DNA of 64,000 nt from Agrobacterium sp. AGB01 (GTDB lineage Bacteria > Pseudomonadota > Alphaproteobacteria > Rhizobiales > Rhizobiaceae), in assembly GCF_014851585.1 (NCBI RefSeq), contig NZ_JACVAB010000010.1, positions 96,452-160,451 on the forward strand, read 5' to 3'. Shown here one piece after another: positions 37,305 through 47,053 of the stretch. The position numbers were made by a program, and so were the translations under genes. Each line of letters starts with the position of its first letter. Positions within the stretch are counted from its first letter, which is position 1. Below the pieces are notes generated by a model. It was not told the origin of the DNA. It saw only the letters and a list, made by a program, of their open reading frames with translations, and did not search any database.

Positions 37305-38102
37305 ATGCTCAAGCTGCGTTCCGCACTGTTCAACACCCTGTTTTATGCCAATCTCATCCTCAGGATGGTCGTGCTGACGCCGATCTATTTCATCCTGCCA
37401 CGCAAGATCGCCTATGAGATTCCCAAGAACTGGGCCCGTTCCAGCCATTGGCTGATGAAAAACATTGTCGGAACTACCTTCGAGATCGAAGGTCTGGAAA
37501 ACATCCCGACCACTGGCTGCATTTTTGCGCCCAAGCACCAGTCCTTCTGGGACACCTATGCATTGCTGCCAAACCTCAATGATCCGGTTTACATCCTCAA
37601 GCGTGAACTGCTTTGGATACCGCTGTTTGGCTGGTACGCGATGAAGCAGCGCATGATCCCGGTCAACCGTGCCGCACGCGGCAAGGTTATGTTGAAGGTG
37701 ATGGAACGCGCCAAGCAGGAAATGGCGAAAGGCCGTGAGCTTATCATTTACCCTGAAGGTACACGCCGCCCGCCCGGTGCTGAGCCACAGTACCGTTACG
37801 GCATCGCCCGCCTTTATCGTGATCTCAATGTTCCGGTCGTTCCCGTTGCCATGCATCCAGGCCTGTTCTGGCCACGCCGTTCGACCATGCGTTATCCCGG
37901 CCACTTCAAGGTGCGCATTCTGCCGCCGATTGAACCGGGTCTAGATCCGGATGCGTTTTTCAAAAAGCTGATACAGGTCACCGAACAGGCAAGCGACGAG
38001 TTGCTGGTCGAAACGGCAACCAATAATCCGAACCTTCCCTTGCCGCCAACCGCCATCAAGCGTCTGGAAGAAATCAAGGCGATGAAAAATCAAGACGGCT
38101 GA
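37305..38102 (+). CDS. plsC: 1-acyl-sn-glycerol-3-phosphate acyltransferase
   Basis: A 265-residue PlsC-type acyltransferase. The catalytic HX4D motif reads KHQSFWDTY, and the glycerophosphate site reads IYPEGTRRPPG. One N-terminal helix attaches it to the inner membrane. It converts lysophosphatidic acid to phosphatidic acid. The start MLKLRSAL has GGAG 11 bases upstream; a GTG 7 codons earlier is possible. It follows ydcF by about 220 bases, in an order seen in rhizobia. Confidence 0.88.
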   Translation: MLKLRSALFNTLFYANLILRMVVLTPIYFILPRKIAYEIPKNWARSSHWLMKNIVGTTFEIEGLENIPTTGCIFAPKHQSFWDTYALLPNLNDPVYILKRELLWIPLFGWYAMKQRMIPVNRAARGKVMLKVMERAKQEMAKGRELIIYPEGTRRPPGAEPQYRYGIARLYRDLNVPVVPVAMHPGLFWPRRSTMRYPGHFKVRILPPIEPGLDPDAFFKKLIQVTEQASDELLVETATNNPNLPLPPTAIKRLEEIKAMKNQDG

Positions 38103-38146
38103 AGGTCGCTTCCAAACCTTTCACAGCAGGTTAGCGACCCGTCTTG
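38091..38146 (+). terminator. Two-part hairpin over the plsC stop
   Basis: CAAGACG pairs with CGTCTTG and GGTCGCT with AGCGACC, with a 6-base bulge and a 22-base loop. The stem overlaps the plsC stop codon. It lacks a U run; possible 3'-end structure. Confidence 0.4.
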
Positions 38147-38319
38147 CCTTTAGCACTTCCATGACAGGAACGTTTGTTACAAAATTGTGTACTAGTCACG
38201 GTTTTGCCGCTTATGACCGTTCTCATTGTGGTTGTCGCCCTGCGCTGCTGCATCCATAAGAGTGGATTACCGTTCGGGCGACGAATCGCCCAAACGACTC
38301 CGGGAGAGACGACGTCTAT

Positions 38320-38946
38320 ATGATTGCAATGAAACAGATGAGGTGGGGCGGAGCGGCCTTGCTGGCCTTAAGCTTCGCATGCGCTGGAATATTACCCGCA
38401 TGGACTGGCTATGAAAATGGCCCGATTGAGAATGCGCAGGTTTTGATATTGCTGGGTGGCGCAGTCATGGCAATGGTTTTCGCCGCAGATGAACAATCAA
38501 CGCTGCGATGGTTCTGGTTGGCCGTCTTTCCTGTTTGGATCGTTATGGCGCTGCGCGAATTGAGTTGGGGTGGCGTCTTCATGCCGGCCCTGTCCGTCAG
38601 TGAACACGGACCATATTTCTCATCCTCTCAGCTTTGGTATAGATCTTACATCGTACCAATGCTGGTGGCAGTGAGCCTTCTGGTTGGCGTGCTTTTTATC
38701 AAGGCCAACGGCCCGCATATTCTGAAGTACCTAGTCACTACGCGGCAACTTCCCTACGCTGATATTGTCCTTGTTATTCTCGCAATGATCATTTCAGCCG
38801 GCGCCGAGGGGCATATGGGCCTGAATTTCGGTGATTGGGGTCACATGCTGGTTCTGGAGGAGATGTCAGAAACGGCGGCTTATGTTTTCCTGCTCTCCGC
38901 CCAGGCACGGGTGAGGCTGGCGCTTCGGCACTACAGCCCCAACTAA
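38320..38946 (+). CDS. Unrecognised polytopic membrane protein
   Basis: A 208-residue protein with about six hydrophobic segments. Conserved-looking polar elements include ALRELSWGGVFM near residue 75, LWYRSYIVPML, and GHMLVLEEMSETAAYVFLL near the end, where two Glu lie within a helix. I do not recognise the family with confidence. GGGAGAG lies 11 bases before the ATG; a second ATG three codons later is also possible. It is monocistronic, between plsC and a convergent chaC-like gene. Glu and Arg within helices could suggest a transporter or membrane enzyme, but this is a guess. Confidence 0.65.
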   Translation: MIAMKQMRWGGAALLALSFACAGILPAWTGYENGPIENAQVLILLGGAVMAMVFAADEQSTLRWFWLAVFPVWIVMALRELSWGGVFMPALSVSEHGPYFSSSQLWYRSYIVPMLVAVSLLVGVLFIKANGPHILKYLVTTRQLPYADIVLVILAMIISAGAEGHMGLNFGDWGHMLVLEEMSETAAYVFLLSAQARVRLALRHYSPN

Positions 38947-38981
38947 TCCCAATACGGCGACAAATGGGAGGAGATAGCGGC

Positions 38982-39509
38982 TTAACCGCCGCTCTGCTCT
39001 AGGCCAGATGCAACATTTTCCAGCCAAGGATCACGAATACCGATATCCGCCAGATGCTGGATTGTGTTGACCACGTAATCAGTGTTGGGGCCAGACCGAC
39101 CAACACTTGATCTCACGATCCGGGCGGCATCTTCAGCGCTCAGGCCACCGGCATATTGTTCGTGCAGCGGGTCGGCCACATAGGTCACGGCACTGACCTT
39201 ATGCCCGGCCGCCAAGCTAACCGGGACAATACGTTCTTTATAAACATTGGTGACAAGTTCGCGCTCGCGCAGGTAGCCGATAACCTCGCCATGATTGCTT
39301 CCCTTGACACGAAAAGCCACTCCACGGCAGGAGCCACCACGGTCCAACCCCAGAACAAGACCAGGTTTTTCCAATGTGCCACGATAAACGCTGGACCATA
39401 TGCACAGAGAGCGTCTGTAACCATGCAAACGGGCCGTCTGACGTTCCTCAAACGCAAAACCCGGGTTCCACATTAAGGAGCCGTAGCCAAATACCCAAAA
39501 ATCGTCCAT
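38982..39509 (-). CDS. ChaC-type gamma-glutamylcyclotransferase
   Basis: A 175-residue protein with the substrate-binding FGYGSLMWNPGF motif at the N-terminus and the ChaC pattern RSLCIWSSVYRGT and GSCRGVAFRV. Glu in YLRERELVTNVY is the likely catalytic acid. ChaC enzymes degrade glutathione to 5-oxoproline and Cys-Gly in the cytosol. It is divergent from the DUF2125 gene, with 50 bases between starts. Confidence 0.87.
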   Translation of the reverse strand: MDDFWVFGYGSLMWNPGFAFEERQTARLHGYRRSLCIWSSVYRGTLEKPGLVLGLDRGGSCRGVAFRVKGSNHGEVIGYLRERELVTNVYKERIVPVSLAAGHKVSAVTYVADPLHEQYAGGLSAEDAARIVRSSVGRSGPNTDYVVNTIQHLADIGIRDPWLENVASGLEQSGG

Positions 39510-39559
39510 ATCGCACGCCAGATCATTATTATGTTTCGTCGCCAGCCTTGGAGAACATC

Positions 39560-40561
39560 ATGGCAGCATCAAGCCAATCGACAAGCAACAAAAAATTTCT
39601 CTTGCTCGGTTCGGGCATTGTGCTGGCAATCGCTGTTTATACCGGCGGCTGGTTCTATGCCGCATCGGCCTTGCGTGAAACGGTCTTGAAAACCATCAGC
39701 CCGGCCGGTGGCAAGGAAATCACAGGCGAGTGCGTGGACATGGATTTCCGCGGTTATCCATTCCGCATCGGTCTGTTCTGCTCCAAGGTGAATGTCGATG
39801 ACAGCACCAACGGCATTTCTGCTTCGTTCGGCTCGCTGCGGTCGGCAGCGCAGGTCTATGCCCCCAATCACATCGTCATGGAACTAGACTCCCCGGCGGA
39901 AATCCGCACGGCCCACGGCCTGTCGATCAATGCCGCATGGGAAAACCTGCAATCCAGCCTGATTGCCAAGTTGAAGGGTGTTGATCGTACCTCAACCGTT
40001 ATCGACGGGTTGAAGGCCACAGCGGTCTCTTCCGTTAGCGGCCAGACAATCAACTTTAATGCCGGGCACACGGAAATTCACCTGCGACAAAACAATGCCG
40101 ATCTTGATGCCGCCATTTCCATGACCGATTCGGCAACCGTGATTGAAGGCTGGCCGCAGGTGCTGCCACGCCTTTCCACCAATCTGGATGTCACGCTTGT
40201 CGGCAAGGCCGGTATGATTGATGGCAGCGACGAAGCAGGGCTTTATGGCGCAACCGGCGAACTCCGTCAGGCCGTTGCCGATATCGGTGAAGGCCGCACC
40301 ATGACGCTGACCGGCCCGTTTTCTTTCGATGAAAGCGGTTATCTCTCGGGCAAGTTCAAGCTGGAAGTGCAGCAGCTCGGTGAATGGGGCAACAGCGCCA
40401 AGGAAGTGTTTCCGCAGCTGGCACCGACCATAGACAGCGCCACTAAGCTACTGCGTGCGCTTGCAGGCGGCAGCCAGCGTGTATCGGTCGATCTGGTGGT
40501 GGATCGTGGCCGCGCGACCGTAAGTGGCTTTATTCCTTTGGGAAATATACCGCCGATCTGA
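39560..40561 (+). CDS. DUF2125 domain protein
   Basis: A 333-residue protein with one N-terminal signal-anchor helix (about 12-34) and a periplasmic domain. It begins with the DUF2125 signature ECVDMDFRGYPFRIGLFC, including two Cys. The rest alternates beta strands and polar loops, like AsmA-type lipid-transfer proteins, but the family is uncharacterised. The start MAASSQSTSNKK follows GGAGAA; an open frame further upstream overlaps the divergent chaC gene and is unlikely. It converges on tyrC. Confidence 0.82.
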   Translation: MAASSQSTSNKKFLLLGSGIVLAIAVYTGGWFYAASALRETVLKTISPAGGKEITGECVDMDFRGYPFRIGLFCSKVNVDDSTNGISASFGSLRSAAQVYAPNHIVMELDSPAEIRTAHGLSINAAWENLQSSLIAKLKGVDRTSTVIDGLKATAVSSVSGQTINFNAGHTEIHLRQNNADLDAAISMTDSATVIEGWPQVLPRLSTNLDVTLVGKAGMIDGSDEAGLYGATGELRQAVADIGEGRTMTLTGPFSFDESGYLSGKFKLEVQQLGEWGNSAKEVFPQLAPTIDSATKLLRALAGGSQRVSVDLVVDRGRATVSGFIPLGNIPPI

Positions 40562-40583
40562 ACCGGCGGCACGGTTTTCCAAA

Positions 40584-41510
40584 CTACTTCTTGTCGAGGA
40601 TATGCCGGCCGAAATCCGGCGTATCCACATCCTGCCCCGCCTGAACGATAGAACGGCGGATGGCACGTGTGCGGGTAAACAGCTCAAACAGCTTGTCGCC
40701 CTCACCCCAGCGAATGGCGCGCTGCAAATAGGCCAGATCTTCAGAAAACCGTGACAGCATTTCAAGGATGGCATCCTTGTTGTGCAGGCAGATATCCCGC
40801 CACATGGTTGGGTCGGACGCGGCAAGACGCGTAAAGTCACGGAAACCCGATGCGGAATATTTGATGACTTCCGATTCCGTCACCGTCTCCAGATCGTCGG
40901 CCGTGCCAACAATATTGTAGGCGATGATGTGCGGAAGATGCGAAACGATAGCCAGCACTTTATCATGGTGCTCGGGCGTCATTTCATCGACCATTGAGCC
41001 GAGTGTCTTCCAGAAGGTCTTCAACTTTTCCAGCGCCTGCTGATCGGTGCCTTCAAGCGGCGTGAAGATGCACCAGCGGCTGCGGAACAGTCCCGCAAAA
41101 CCGGCATCTGGGCCGGACTTTTCCGTACCGGCCAGCGGGTGGCCAGGAATGAAATGAACGCCCTGTGGCATATGCGGCTGCATCTGAGCGATAACCGATG
41201 CCTTGGTCGAGCCCACGTCGGTAACGATCGCACCGGGTTTCAGATGCGACGCAATCTCGATCGCCACGCGTTCGGAAGCACCAACAGGCACCGACACGAT
41301 CACCAGATCGGCATTCTTGACGGCCTCGGCCGCCGAAATTGTATAATGCGTGCCGAGTTGCAGTTCTTCCGCACGCTTCAGCGTCTCGGCACTGCGGGTC
41401 GACACTACAACATCGTTGGCGATGGACAGTTCCTTGATATCGCGTGCGATGGACGAACCGATAAGACCGATACCGATCAGGGCAATTCTCTCAAAATGAA
41501 CATCGCTCAT
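40584..41510 (-). CDS. tyrC: Prephenate/cyclohexadienyl dehydrogenase
   Basis: A 308-residue TyrA-type dehydrogenase without a chorismate mutase domain. NAD-binding [13 protein letters not shown] is at the N-terminus, followed by [15 protein letters not shown] and [12 protein letters not shown], the catalytic His region. It oxidises prephenate or arogenate toward tyrosine. Its ATG overlaps the hisC stop (ATGA), so the two genes are coupled. The pairing with hisC fits an aminotransferase serving both histidine and aromatic routes. Confidence 0.9.
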   Translation of the reverse strand: MSDVHFERIALIGIGLIGSSIARDIKELSIANDVVVSTRSAETLKRAEELQLGTHYTISAAEAVKNADLVIVSVPVGASERVAIEIASHLKPGAIVTDVGSTKASVIAQMQPHMPQGVHFIPGHPLAGTEKSGPDAGFAGLFRSRWCIFTPLEGTDQQALEKLKTFWKTLGSMVDEMTPEHHDKVLAIVSHLPHIIAYNIVGTADDLETVTESEVIKYSASGFRDFTRLAASDPTMWRDICLHNKDAILEMLSRFSEDLAYLQRAIRWGEGDKLFELFTRTRAIRRSIVQAGQDVDTPDFGRHILDKK

Positions 41511-42616
41511 GCGCTGCGTCCCATAAATTCTTTCAAGGCGGATATAACGCCAAGATTGGCCTCTTCCGAACCCACGGTCATGCGCAGCGCATTGGGGAAG
41601 CCATAACCCCGCACAGCGCGCAGGATGAAGCCGCGGCTGGTCAGAAAATCATCAGCATCCGTTGCCCGTTTGCCGTCAACGTCAGGGAAATGCACCAGAA
41701 CGAAGTTGGTGACGGATGGCGTGACAGTCAGGCCAAGGTCGGCAAACTCCTGCGCCAGACGCTCCAGCCAGATTTTGTTGTGCGCCACGGCCTTTTCAAC
41801 AAAAGCCTGGTCACGAATGGCAGCGGCACCGGCAGCGAGCGCAGGTGCGCTCATATTGAACGGACCGCGCACGCGGTTTACCGCATCAACAACGTCAACC
41901 GGTGCATACATCCAGCCAACACGAAGTGCAGCAAGACCGTAAACCTTGGAGAAGGTGCGGGTCATCACCACATTGCGGTTGGACGACACCAGTTCAAGCC
42001 CGGCCTCATAATCATTGCGGCGAACATACTCGGCATAGGCCGCATCAAGAACCAGCAGGACATGTTTTGGCAGGCTCGCCTGCAGGCGGCGAATTTCCGC
42101 AACTGGAACGTAAGTGCCGGTCGGATTGCCGGGATTGGCGATGAACACCATTTTTGTCTTTGGTGTCACAGCTGCCAAAATCGCATCGACATCAACTGTG
42201 CAGTCACGCTCTTTCACTGTCACCGGCGTTGCGCCAGCACCCATGATCTGAATGCGATACACAAGAAAGCCGTGCTCGGTGATGATGGCTTCATCACCAG
42301 CACCCAGATACACATGGCACAGCAGACCCAGCAGCTCATCGGAACCATTGCCGCACAGGATGTTGGCAAAGTTCAAACCATGAATATCGGCAATCGACTG
42401 CCGCAAAACAGTAGCCTGACCGTCCGGATAGATTTCAAGATGGCTGGCAGCCGTGCGAAAAGCTTCAATCGCTTTGGGGCTTGGACCAAGCGGCGTTTCG
42501 TTGGACGAAAGCTTATACACCTTGGCGACACCCGGCGCATGTTCCTTACCCGGAACATAAGCAGCAATGTCCAGAATGCCCGGACGTGGAACGGGTTGGC
42601 TCAGCTCTTCATGCAT
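41507..42616 (-). CDS. hisC: Histidinol-phosphate aminotransferase
   Basis: A 369-residue fold-type I aminotransferase of the HisC group. [11 protein letters not shown] is at about residue 37, the PLP Asp region is [10 protein letters not shown], the PLP Lys is in [16 protein letters not shown], and [21 protein letters not shown] residues close the C-terminus. It transaminates imidazole-acetol phosphate and often aromatic oxoacids. It is the first gene of the hisC-tyrC pair. Confidence 0.92.
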   Translation of the reverse strand: MHEELSQPVPRPGILDIAAYVPGKEHAPGVAKVYKLSSNETPLGPSPKAIEAFRTAASHLEIYPDGQATVLRQSIADIHGLNFANILCGNGSDELLGLLCHVYLGAGDEAIITEHGFLVYRIQIMGAGATPVTVKERDCTVDVDAILAAVTPKTKMVFIANPGNPTGTYVPVAEIRRLQASLPKHVLLVLDAAYAEYVRRNDYEAGLELVSSNRNVVMTRTFSKVYGLAALRVGWMYAPVDVVDAVNRVRGPFNMSAPALAAGAAAIRDQAFVEKAVAHNKIWLERLAQEFADLGLTVTPSVTNFVLVHFPDVDGKRATDADDFLTSRGFILRAVRGYGFPNALRMTVGSEEANLGVISALKEFMGRSA

Positions 42617-42900
42617 GGAAACGACCTTTAGAAAAACGCCTGCTCAAACGGCATGGTGAATACCGGAAATTACAGCACCCAATCCGCGATTGCTCCCATC
42701 GCAATAAGGAACGCCATAACCTATTGAATGCCGATTGCTCCTAGACCGGAACGCAGGATTTGTCGAGGGTTAGGCCGTGTTGACTGGTCGTGTTTGGGCC
42801 TTTGCATGGAAGGAAATGGCGCAAGCCTCAGCAGCGCGGCCGAACGTCACGCCAATATCTCGTCAGCTTCGCGACACTAACCTGGAGATTTTCACCGATC

Positions 42901-43662
42901 TCAGCGCCGTTTTGCCTCGCGCGACCGCGTGCGGGTGGTCGGTATTCCCTGCGGCGCCAGCACCGGCACGAACACGCGGCGCGAGGCGCGCTGTGAAACC
43001 GGCAGGCCCTGATAAAGGCGCTTCTGCGCTTCCACGATAATCACGCCGGAAAACACCGGCCACAGCTTGCGGCCAATGGTTTCAAAATAGCGCCGCAGCT
43101 TGAGAATGAATTTGAGCTTAGAGGGCGGGAACAGAAGCGCTTCCGTCGACACACCCGGCGTAAAGTTTGCCTCGCGCAGCAGCGTCGTCAGCTGTCCGCG
43201 TGAATAGGGTCTGCCCGAGCCGAACGGTGTGTGCTCCATACGCGCCCAGACGCCGCGACGATTAGGAACAACGATCACCAGCCGTCCACCGGGGGCCAGC
43301 ACACGCCAAAGCTCGGTCAGGGTTTCGCGCGGATTTTCGGCAAACTCCAGAGAATGCACCAACAACACACGATCAATCGACGCGTCCGGTAGCGGCAATT
43401 CTTCGTCAAACACCAAAGCAGTGGAAGACAGCTCTCCGGCGGGCCAATTCACCGCGCCCTGCCCGGCAGGCATGAAAGCAAAGGTCCGCTCGGTATCGGC
43501 ACGATAACGATCGAGATAGGGTACGGCGTAACCCAGCCCCAGCAGGCGTTCCTCCGGCAGCGGCGGCCACATGGTGGAAAGCGCCATCACGATGGATTGC
43601 TCAGCCAGCCTTCCCAGTGTGGAATGATAAAATTCGCGCAGATCGACAATATCGGTGTTCAT
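42901..43662 (-). CDS. Class I SAM-dependent methyltransferase
   Basis: A 253-residue methyltransferase domain protein. The post-I region LPLPDASIDRVLLVHSLEFAEN and motif III LRVLAPGGRLVIVVPNRRG are recognisable. The usual GxGxG of motif I is weak: LGLGYAVPYL stands in its place. The C-terminal 60 residues are basic and low in complexity. The substrate is unknown. It is divergent from gloB, an order common in rhizobia. The start is 90 bases from gloB. Confidence 0.82.
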   Translation of the reverse strand: MNTDIVDLREFYHSTLGRLAEQSIVMALSTMWPPLPEERLLGLGYAVPYLDRYRADTERTFAFMPAGQGAVNWPAGELSSTALVFDEELPLPDASIDRVLLVHSLEFAENPRETLTELWRVLAPGGRLVIVVPNRRGVWARMEHTPFGSGRPYSRGQLTTLLREANFTPGVSTEALLFPPSKLKFILKLRRYFETIGRKLWPVFSGVIIVEAQKRLYQGLPVSQRASRRVFVPVLAPQGIPTTRTRSREAKRR

Positions 43663-43751
43663 AGCCAGAATGTAGCAGCAGCCGGTTGGACTTCAAGGAC
43701 AATGCACTTACATGAAAGAACGCACAACCGTAAGCCAAGGAGGAGCCTGCC

Positions 43752-44522
43752 ATGAAACCTTTGGAAATAGAAACCTTCCTGTGCCGCAGTGATAATTTCG
43801 GCGTGTTGTTGCACGACCCGGTATCAGGTGAGACGGCTTCCATCGATGCACCGGAGGAGCAGCCGATCATCGAGGCGGCAAAGCGCCGTGGCTGGACGCT
43901 CACGCATATTTTCACCACCCATCACCACCACGACCATGTCGATGCCAATCTGGCGCTGAAAGAAAAGTTTGGCTGCACCATTCTCGGGCCTCACGGCGAA
44001 GCAGTTGCGATTCCCGGCCTGGACAAAACGGTGATGGACGGCGACGAATTCGATTTTGCCGGCCGCAGCATTAAGGTGATCGAAACACCCGGCCACACCG
44101 CTGGGCACGTTTGTTATTACATTCCCGATGACAACTTGCTGTTTGCCGCCGATACCCTGTTTGCGATGGGGTGTGGCCGCCTTTTCGAGCGTCCGGCAGC
44201 CGATATGTGGCACTCCTTCCAGAAACTGATGGCCCTGCCAGATGAAACCAAAGTTTATTTCGGTCACGAATATACCGTTTCCAATGCCCGTTTCGCCGTG
44301 ACGGTCGACCTTGAAAACCCAGGACTGAAAACGCGTGCCGCCGAAGTATCCGCCCTGCGCGACGCCGGAAAATTTACGATCCCCACAACGATCGGCCTTG
44401 AGAAACAGACCAACCCTTATATGCGTGTTGGCGATGCGGCGATACGCCAACACCTTGGCATGGTCGATGCCAGTGATGAGGACGTATTTGCAGAAATCCG
44501 CACGCGGAAGGATAATTTTTGA
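43752..44522 (+). CDS. gloB: Hydroxyacylglutathione hydrolase (glyoxalase II)
   Basis: A 256-residue metallo-beta-lactamase-fold enzyme of normal length. The dinuclear metal motif is [12 protein letters not shown], with later ligands in [26 protein letters not shown] and [14 protein letters not shown]. It hydrolyses S-lactoylglutathione to lactate and glutathione, the second step of methylglyoxal removal. AAGGAGGAG lies just upstream. The stop overlaps the next gene's ATG by one base (TGATG). Confidence 0.93.
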   Translation: MKPLEIETFLCRSDNFGVLLHDPVSGETASIDAPEEQPIIEAAKRRGWTLTHIFTTHHHHDHVDANLALKEKFGCTILGPHGEAVAIPGLDKTVMDGDEFDFAGRSIKVIETPGHTAGHVCYYIPDDNLLFAADTLFAMGCGRLFERPAADMWHSFQKLMALPDETKVYFGHEYTVSNARFAVTVDLENPGLKTRAAEVSALRDAGKFTIPTTIGLEKQTNPYMRVGDAAIRQHLGMVDASDEDVFAEIRTRKDNF

Positions 44523-44947
44523 TGACAGCGCAGGCCATCATCAGGGAGCTTGAATTGCAACGCCATCCGGAAGGTGGCTGGTATCGCCAGACCTTTCGCG
44601 ACACGCAGGGTAGCCAGCGCGGCCACTCAACGGCCATTTATTATCTACTGGAAGCCGGTGAACGTTCCCACTGGCACCGGGTAACCGATGCGGTGGAGGT
44701 CTGGCACCATTATGCTGGCGCACCGCTGAAATTGCATATTTCGGAAAATGGCACGGATAGCACCACCATCAATCTCGGCCCGGACGTTCTGGCGGGCGAA
44801 CGGCCGCAGGGGCTTGTTCCGGCGGGCTGGTGGCAATCTGCAGAAACCACGGGAGAGTTTACCCTCGTTGGCTGCACGGTGTCGCCGGGCTTCGAGTTTT
44901 CCAGCTTTGAAATGGCTGCACCGGACTGGCAACCAGAAAACGCCTGA
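44522..44947 (+). CDS. DUF985 cupin protein
   Basis: A 141-residue cupin of the DUF985 (YML079w-like) family. HPEGGWYRQTFRD is the N-terminal hallmark, SHWHRVTDAVEVWHHYAG carries the metal His residues, and VPAGWWQSAETTG follows. Family members are small beta-barrels with no agreed activity; sugar-like ligands have been suggested. Translation is coupled to gloB through TGATG, so it may be a helper in aldehyde detoxification, which is only inference. Confidence 0.85.
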   Translation: MTAQAIIRELELQRHPEGGWYRQTFRDTQGSQRGHSTAIYYLLEAGERSHWHRVTDAVEVWHHYAGAPLKLHISENGTDSTTINLGPDVLAGERPQGLVPAGWWQSAETTGEFTLVGCTVSPGFEFSSFEMAAPDWQPENA

Positions 44948-44965
44948 GGCAGTCAGGTCAAACCG

Positions 44966-45739
44966 TCAGCCGCCATATTTGGTCGCCGTTATATAAACGG
45001 GGCCAACCTTGGTCGGAATGCGTGCGTAGACCGGCGCGTAGAGATCCATGTTTTCGGCCTTTGCAAACCAGACTTCCATGGAGATGGATTTCAGGTACTC
45101 GATATCGGCGCGTCCCTCACGATAGCCTGATTTCGGCACATAACGAAGGGTGCAAACGATAGCATCACCACTAAAGCCGGTCGTCGAAAACGGCCGTGTG
45201 CCCTTCGAACTCAACACCAGATCCATGCGGGATTCACCGTCATAGATCGGCAGGCGACTGGGGCATACGCGACCACCGGCAGGAATGATCAGACCGGAAA
45301 TCGGATCGAGAACAGAACGCAGGTCTCTGTCACGCACCTCCACCCAATTTTTAGGTTTGGTCTTCGGTTCAGGTCGCACAACCGTCGCTGTCACGTTGCC
45401 GTTGCGATAACGCACCTCATAGGTTCGGGTGCGTTTGCCATCCTTGTAAACCAGCGTGTACTGGTTTGCGAGCATACGGTTGCCACGCTTGATGCCGGAT
45501 ACCGCGGTACGACCGGAAATGTCCTTGATGACGCTGGCTATGCCAGCGGCGTTAAACGACCCGGTGATCGAATAATTGCCATCGGTCATCTTGGTCGAGA
45601 ACGAAGCCTTGGCAATCGGCAGAATTCCAAGGTTAATGCTGTACTCGCTTTTGTGATATGTATCGGCAGCCTGCGACACGCCAAATGACGCCAGCAAGAA
45701 AGCAGTGGCCTGTAGATATTTCCGTCCGATGGCTATCAT
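44966..45739 (-). CDS. DUF3108 domain periplasmic protein
   Basis: A 257-residue protein with a signal peptide (MIAIGRKYLQ, hydrophobic core, cleavage near SQA-ADT). The mature beta-rich domain fits DUF3108, with the opening YSINLGILPIAKASF and the central DLRSVLDPISGL. Two Cys (VCPSRLP and IVCTLRY) may form a disulfide. The family is exported and uncharacterised. It stands alone, convergent with the cupin gene and divergent from rpmB. Confidence 0.82.
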   Translation of the reverse strand: MIAIGRKYLQATAFLLASFGVSQAADTYHKSEYSINLGILPIAKASFSTKMTDGNYSITGSFNAAGIASVIKDISGRTAVSGIKRGNRMLANQYTLVYKDGKRTRTYEVRYRNGNVTATVVRPEPKTKPKNWVEVRDRDLRSVLDPISGLIIPAGGRVCPSRLPIYDGESRMDLVLSSKGTRPFSTTGFSGDAIVCTLRYVPKSGYREGRADIEYLKSISMEVWFAKAENMDLYAPVYARIPTKVGPVYITATKYGG

Positions 45740-45980
45740 TCTCGCCTACCTTTGGCCCCGCAACCGTTTCGGACTGCATCATATAGCTGCACTTGTGGCA
45801 ATAAAATAGCAGTGAATGGCGGGAAAACTCGGAAATTCCGCCTCAAAGCCAATGAGCGGCTTGACTGCGCCGCCCCACCTGACTATAGAACCGCAACTTT
45901 CCAATCATGGCCAATTGGATTGCCTTCCGGTTTTTGCCGGGAAGCTGGTTCAAAAGGCAAACACAAGAATAGGTGTACCC

Positions 45981-46271
45981 ATGTCCCGTGTATGCGAATT
46001 GACCGGCAAGGGCGTCCAGACAGGCAACAACGTCAGCCACGCCAACAACAAGACCAAGCGCCGCTTTTTGCCAAACCTCTGCAGCGTTACGCTGATTTCT
46101 GATGCTCTTGGCCAGCGTTTCAGCCTGCGCGTATCCGCTGCAGCGCTGCGTACGGTTGAACACCGTGGCGGTCTCGACGCTTTCCTTCTCAAGGCAAGCG
46201 AAAACGAACTGAGCATGCGCGCTCGTCTGCTGCGTCGCCAGATCGCAAAGAAGACTGCTGAAGCAGCCTGA
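45981..46271 (+). CDS. rpmB: 50S ribosomal protein L28
   Basis: A 96-residue L28 with the family opening [20 protein letters not shown] followed by [12 protein letters not shown]. The alphaproteobacterial C-terminal extension ([13 protein letters not shown]) is present. The long open frame upstream of MSRVCEL is not coding. It is monocistronic with its own terminator; in alphaproteobacteria L28 is often separated from L33, as here. Confidence 0.96.
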   Translation: MSRVCELTGKGVQTGNNVSHANNKTKRRFLPNLCSVTLISDALGQRFSLRVSAAALRTVEHRGGLDAFLLKASENELSMRARLLRRQIAKKTAEAA

Positions 46272-46291
46272 TCTGCCCAAGCAAGAAATGC

Positions 46292-46327
46292 AAAGGCTTG
46301 ATGGGCATCGCTCATCAAGCCTTTTTT
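46292..46327 (+). terminator. Intrinsic terminator of rpmB
   Basis: AAAGGCTTGATG pairs perfectly with CATCAAGCCTTT around a 9-base loop and is followed by a T run. It lies 20 bases after the rpmB stop. Confidence 0.93.
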
Positions 46328-46342
46328 ATTGAATAAACATTG

Positions 46343-46376
46343 TTATCCCTCCAACTGGTGGCATCACCCAGGATAA
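46343..46376 (+). promoter_or_regulatory. Hairpin sequestering the yhhQ ribosome site
   Basis: TTATCC at 46343-46348 can pair with GGATAA at 46371-46376, enclosing a second GGTG/CACC stem. The outer stem covers the only ribosome-binding sequence (AGGA) before the ATG at 46381, suggesting translational control. It does not show the conserved preQ1-I loop or tail pattern. Confidence 0.35.
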
Positions 46377-46380
46377 AAAA

Positions 46381-47016
46381 ATGCCCTACCTGCGTTACAC
46401 ATTTATCTATGTCGTCCTTATGACGCTCGTCGTCGTGGCTTCGAACATCCTCGTTCAGTACCCGCTCAGCGGCACGCTGTACGGTATCGCCCTTGGCGAT
46501 CTCCTGACCTGGGGTGCATTCACTTACCCCATCGCTTTCCTGATTACCGACCTCACCAACCGCCAGTTCGGACCATCCATCGCCCGTCGTGTGGTGTTTG
46601 CCGGTTTTGTCGTTGGTGTCAGCCTGTCATTTTGGACATCTATTCCACGCATCGCCGTGGCATCGGGCACTGCCTATCTCATTGGCCAGCTTCTGGACAT
46701 CTCGGTATTCAACCGTCTGCGCCGCCAGAGCTGGTGGCAGGCACCGCTGGCAGGTTCGATTGCTGGCTCCGTGCTCGACACCGCGCTGTTCTTCTCGATA
46801 TCCTTTGCACCGGCATTCGCCTTCATTGGCCCCAACGATGCCTTTGCAATCGAGAACGCTCCGATCTTCGGTGTAATGGCAGCAGAGGCTCCACGGTGGA
46901 TCTCCTGGGCACTGGGTGACCTCAGCGTCAAGGTCCTGGTCGGCTTGGTCATGTTGCTGCCCTACGGCGCCCTGATGACCACGCTGAAGCCAATGCCGCC
47001 AGCAAAGACTGTATAA
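46381..47016 (+). CDS. yhhQ: VUT-family queuosine precursor transporter (YhhQ)
   Basis: A 211-residue inner-membrane protein with about six helices of the YhhQ/VUT family. Hallmarks are ASNILVQYPL, FTYPIAFLITDLTNRQFG and GSVLDTALFFSISF. YhhQ imports preQ0 or preQ1 for queuosine synthesis, which fits the gluQ gene elsewhere in the window, since GluQ acts on queuosine-modified tRNA. The ribosome site AGGA can be hidden in a hairpin. A bidirectional terminator follows. Confidence 0.87.
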   Translation: MPYLRYTFIYVVLMTLVVVASNILVQYPLSGTLYGIALGDLLTWGAFTYPIAFLITDLTNRQFGPSIARRVVFAGFVVGVSLSFWTSIPRIAVASGTAYLIGQLLDISVFNRLRRQSWWQAPLAGSIAGSVLDTALFFSISFAPAFAFIGPNDAFAIENAPIFGVMAAEAPRWISWALGDLSVKVLVGLVMLLPYGALMTTLKPMPPAKTV

Positions 47017-47025
47017 CCCCATAAA

Positions 47026-47053
47026 AATAAAGCCCGCTTCTGCGGGCTTTATT
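47026..47053. terminator. Bidirectional intrinsic terminator
   Basis: AATAAAGCCCGC pairs perfectly with GCGGGCTTTATT around a 4-base loop. It separates yhhQ from the convergent phytase-like gene, whose stop codon lies inside the hairpin. Confidence 0.93.

Noticed and set aside
42617..42900. Possible small genes between hisC and the methyltransferase gene
   Set aside because: The frames there mostly overlap neighbouring genes antisense and show no ribosome site or family motif.
46325..46380. Classical preQ1-I riboswitch before yhhQ
   Set aside because: The conserved loop cytosine motif and the AAAACTA-type tail are absent, so only a generic ribosome-site hairpin is claimed.
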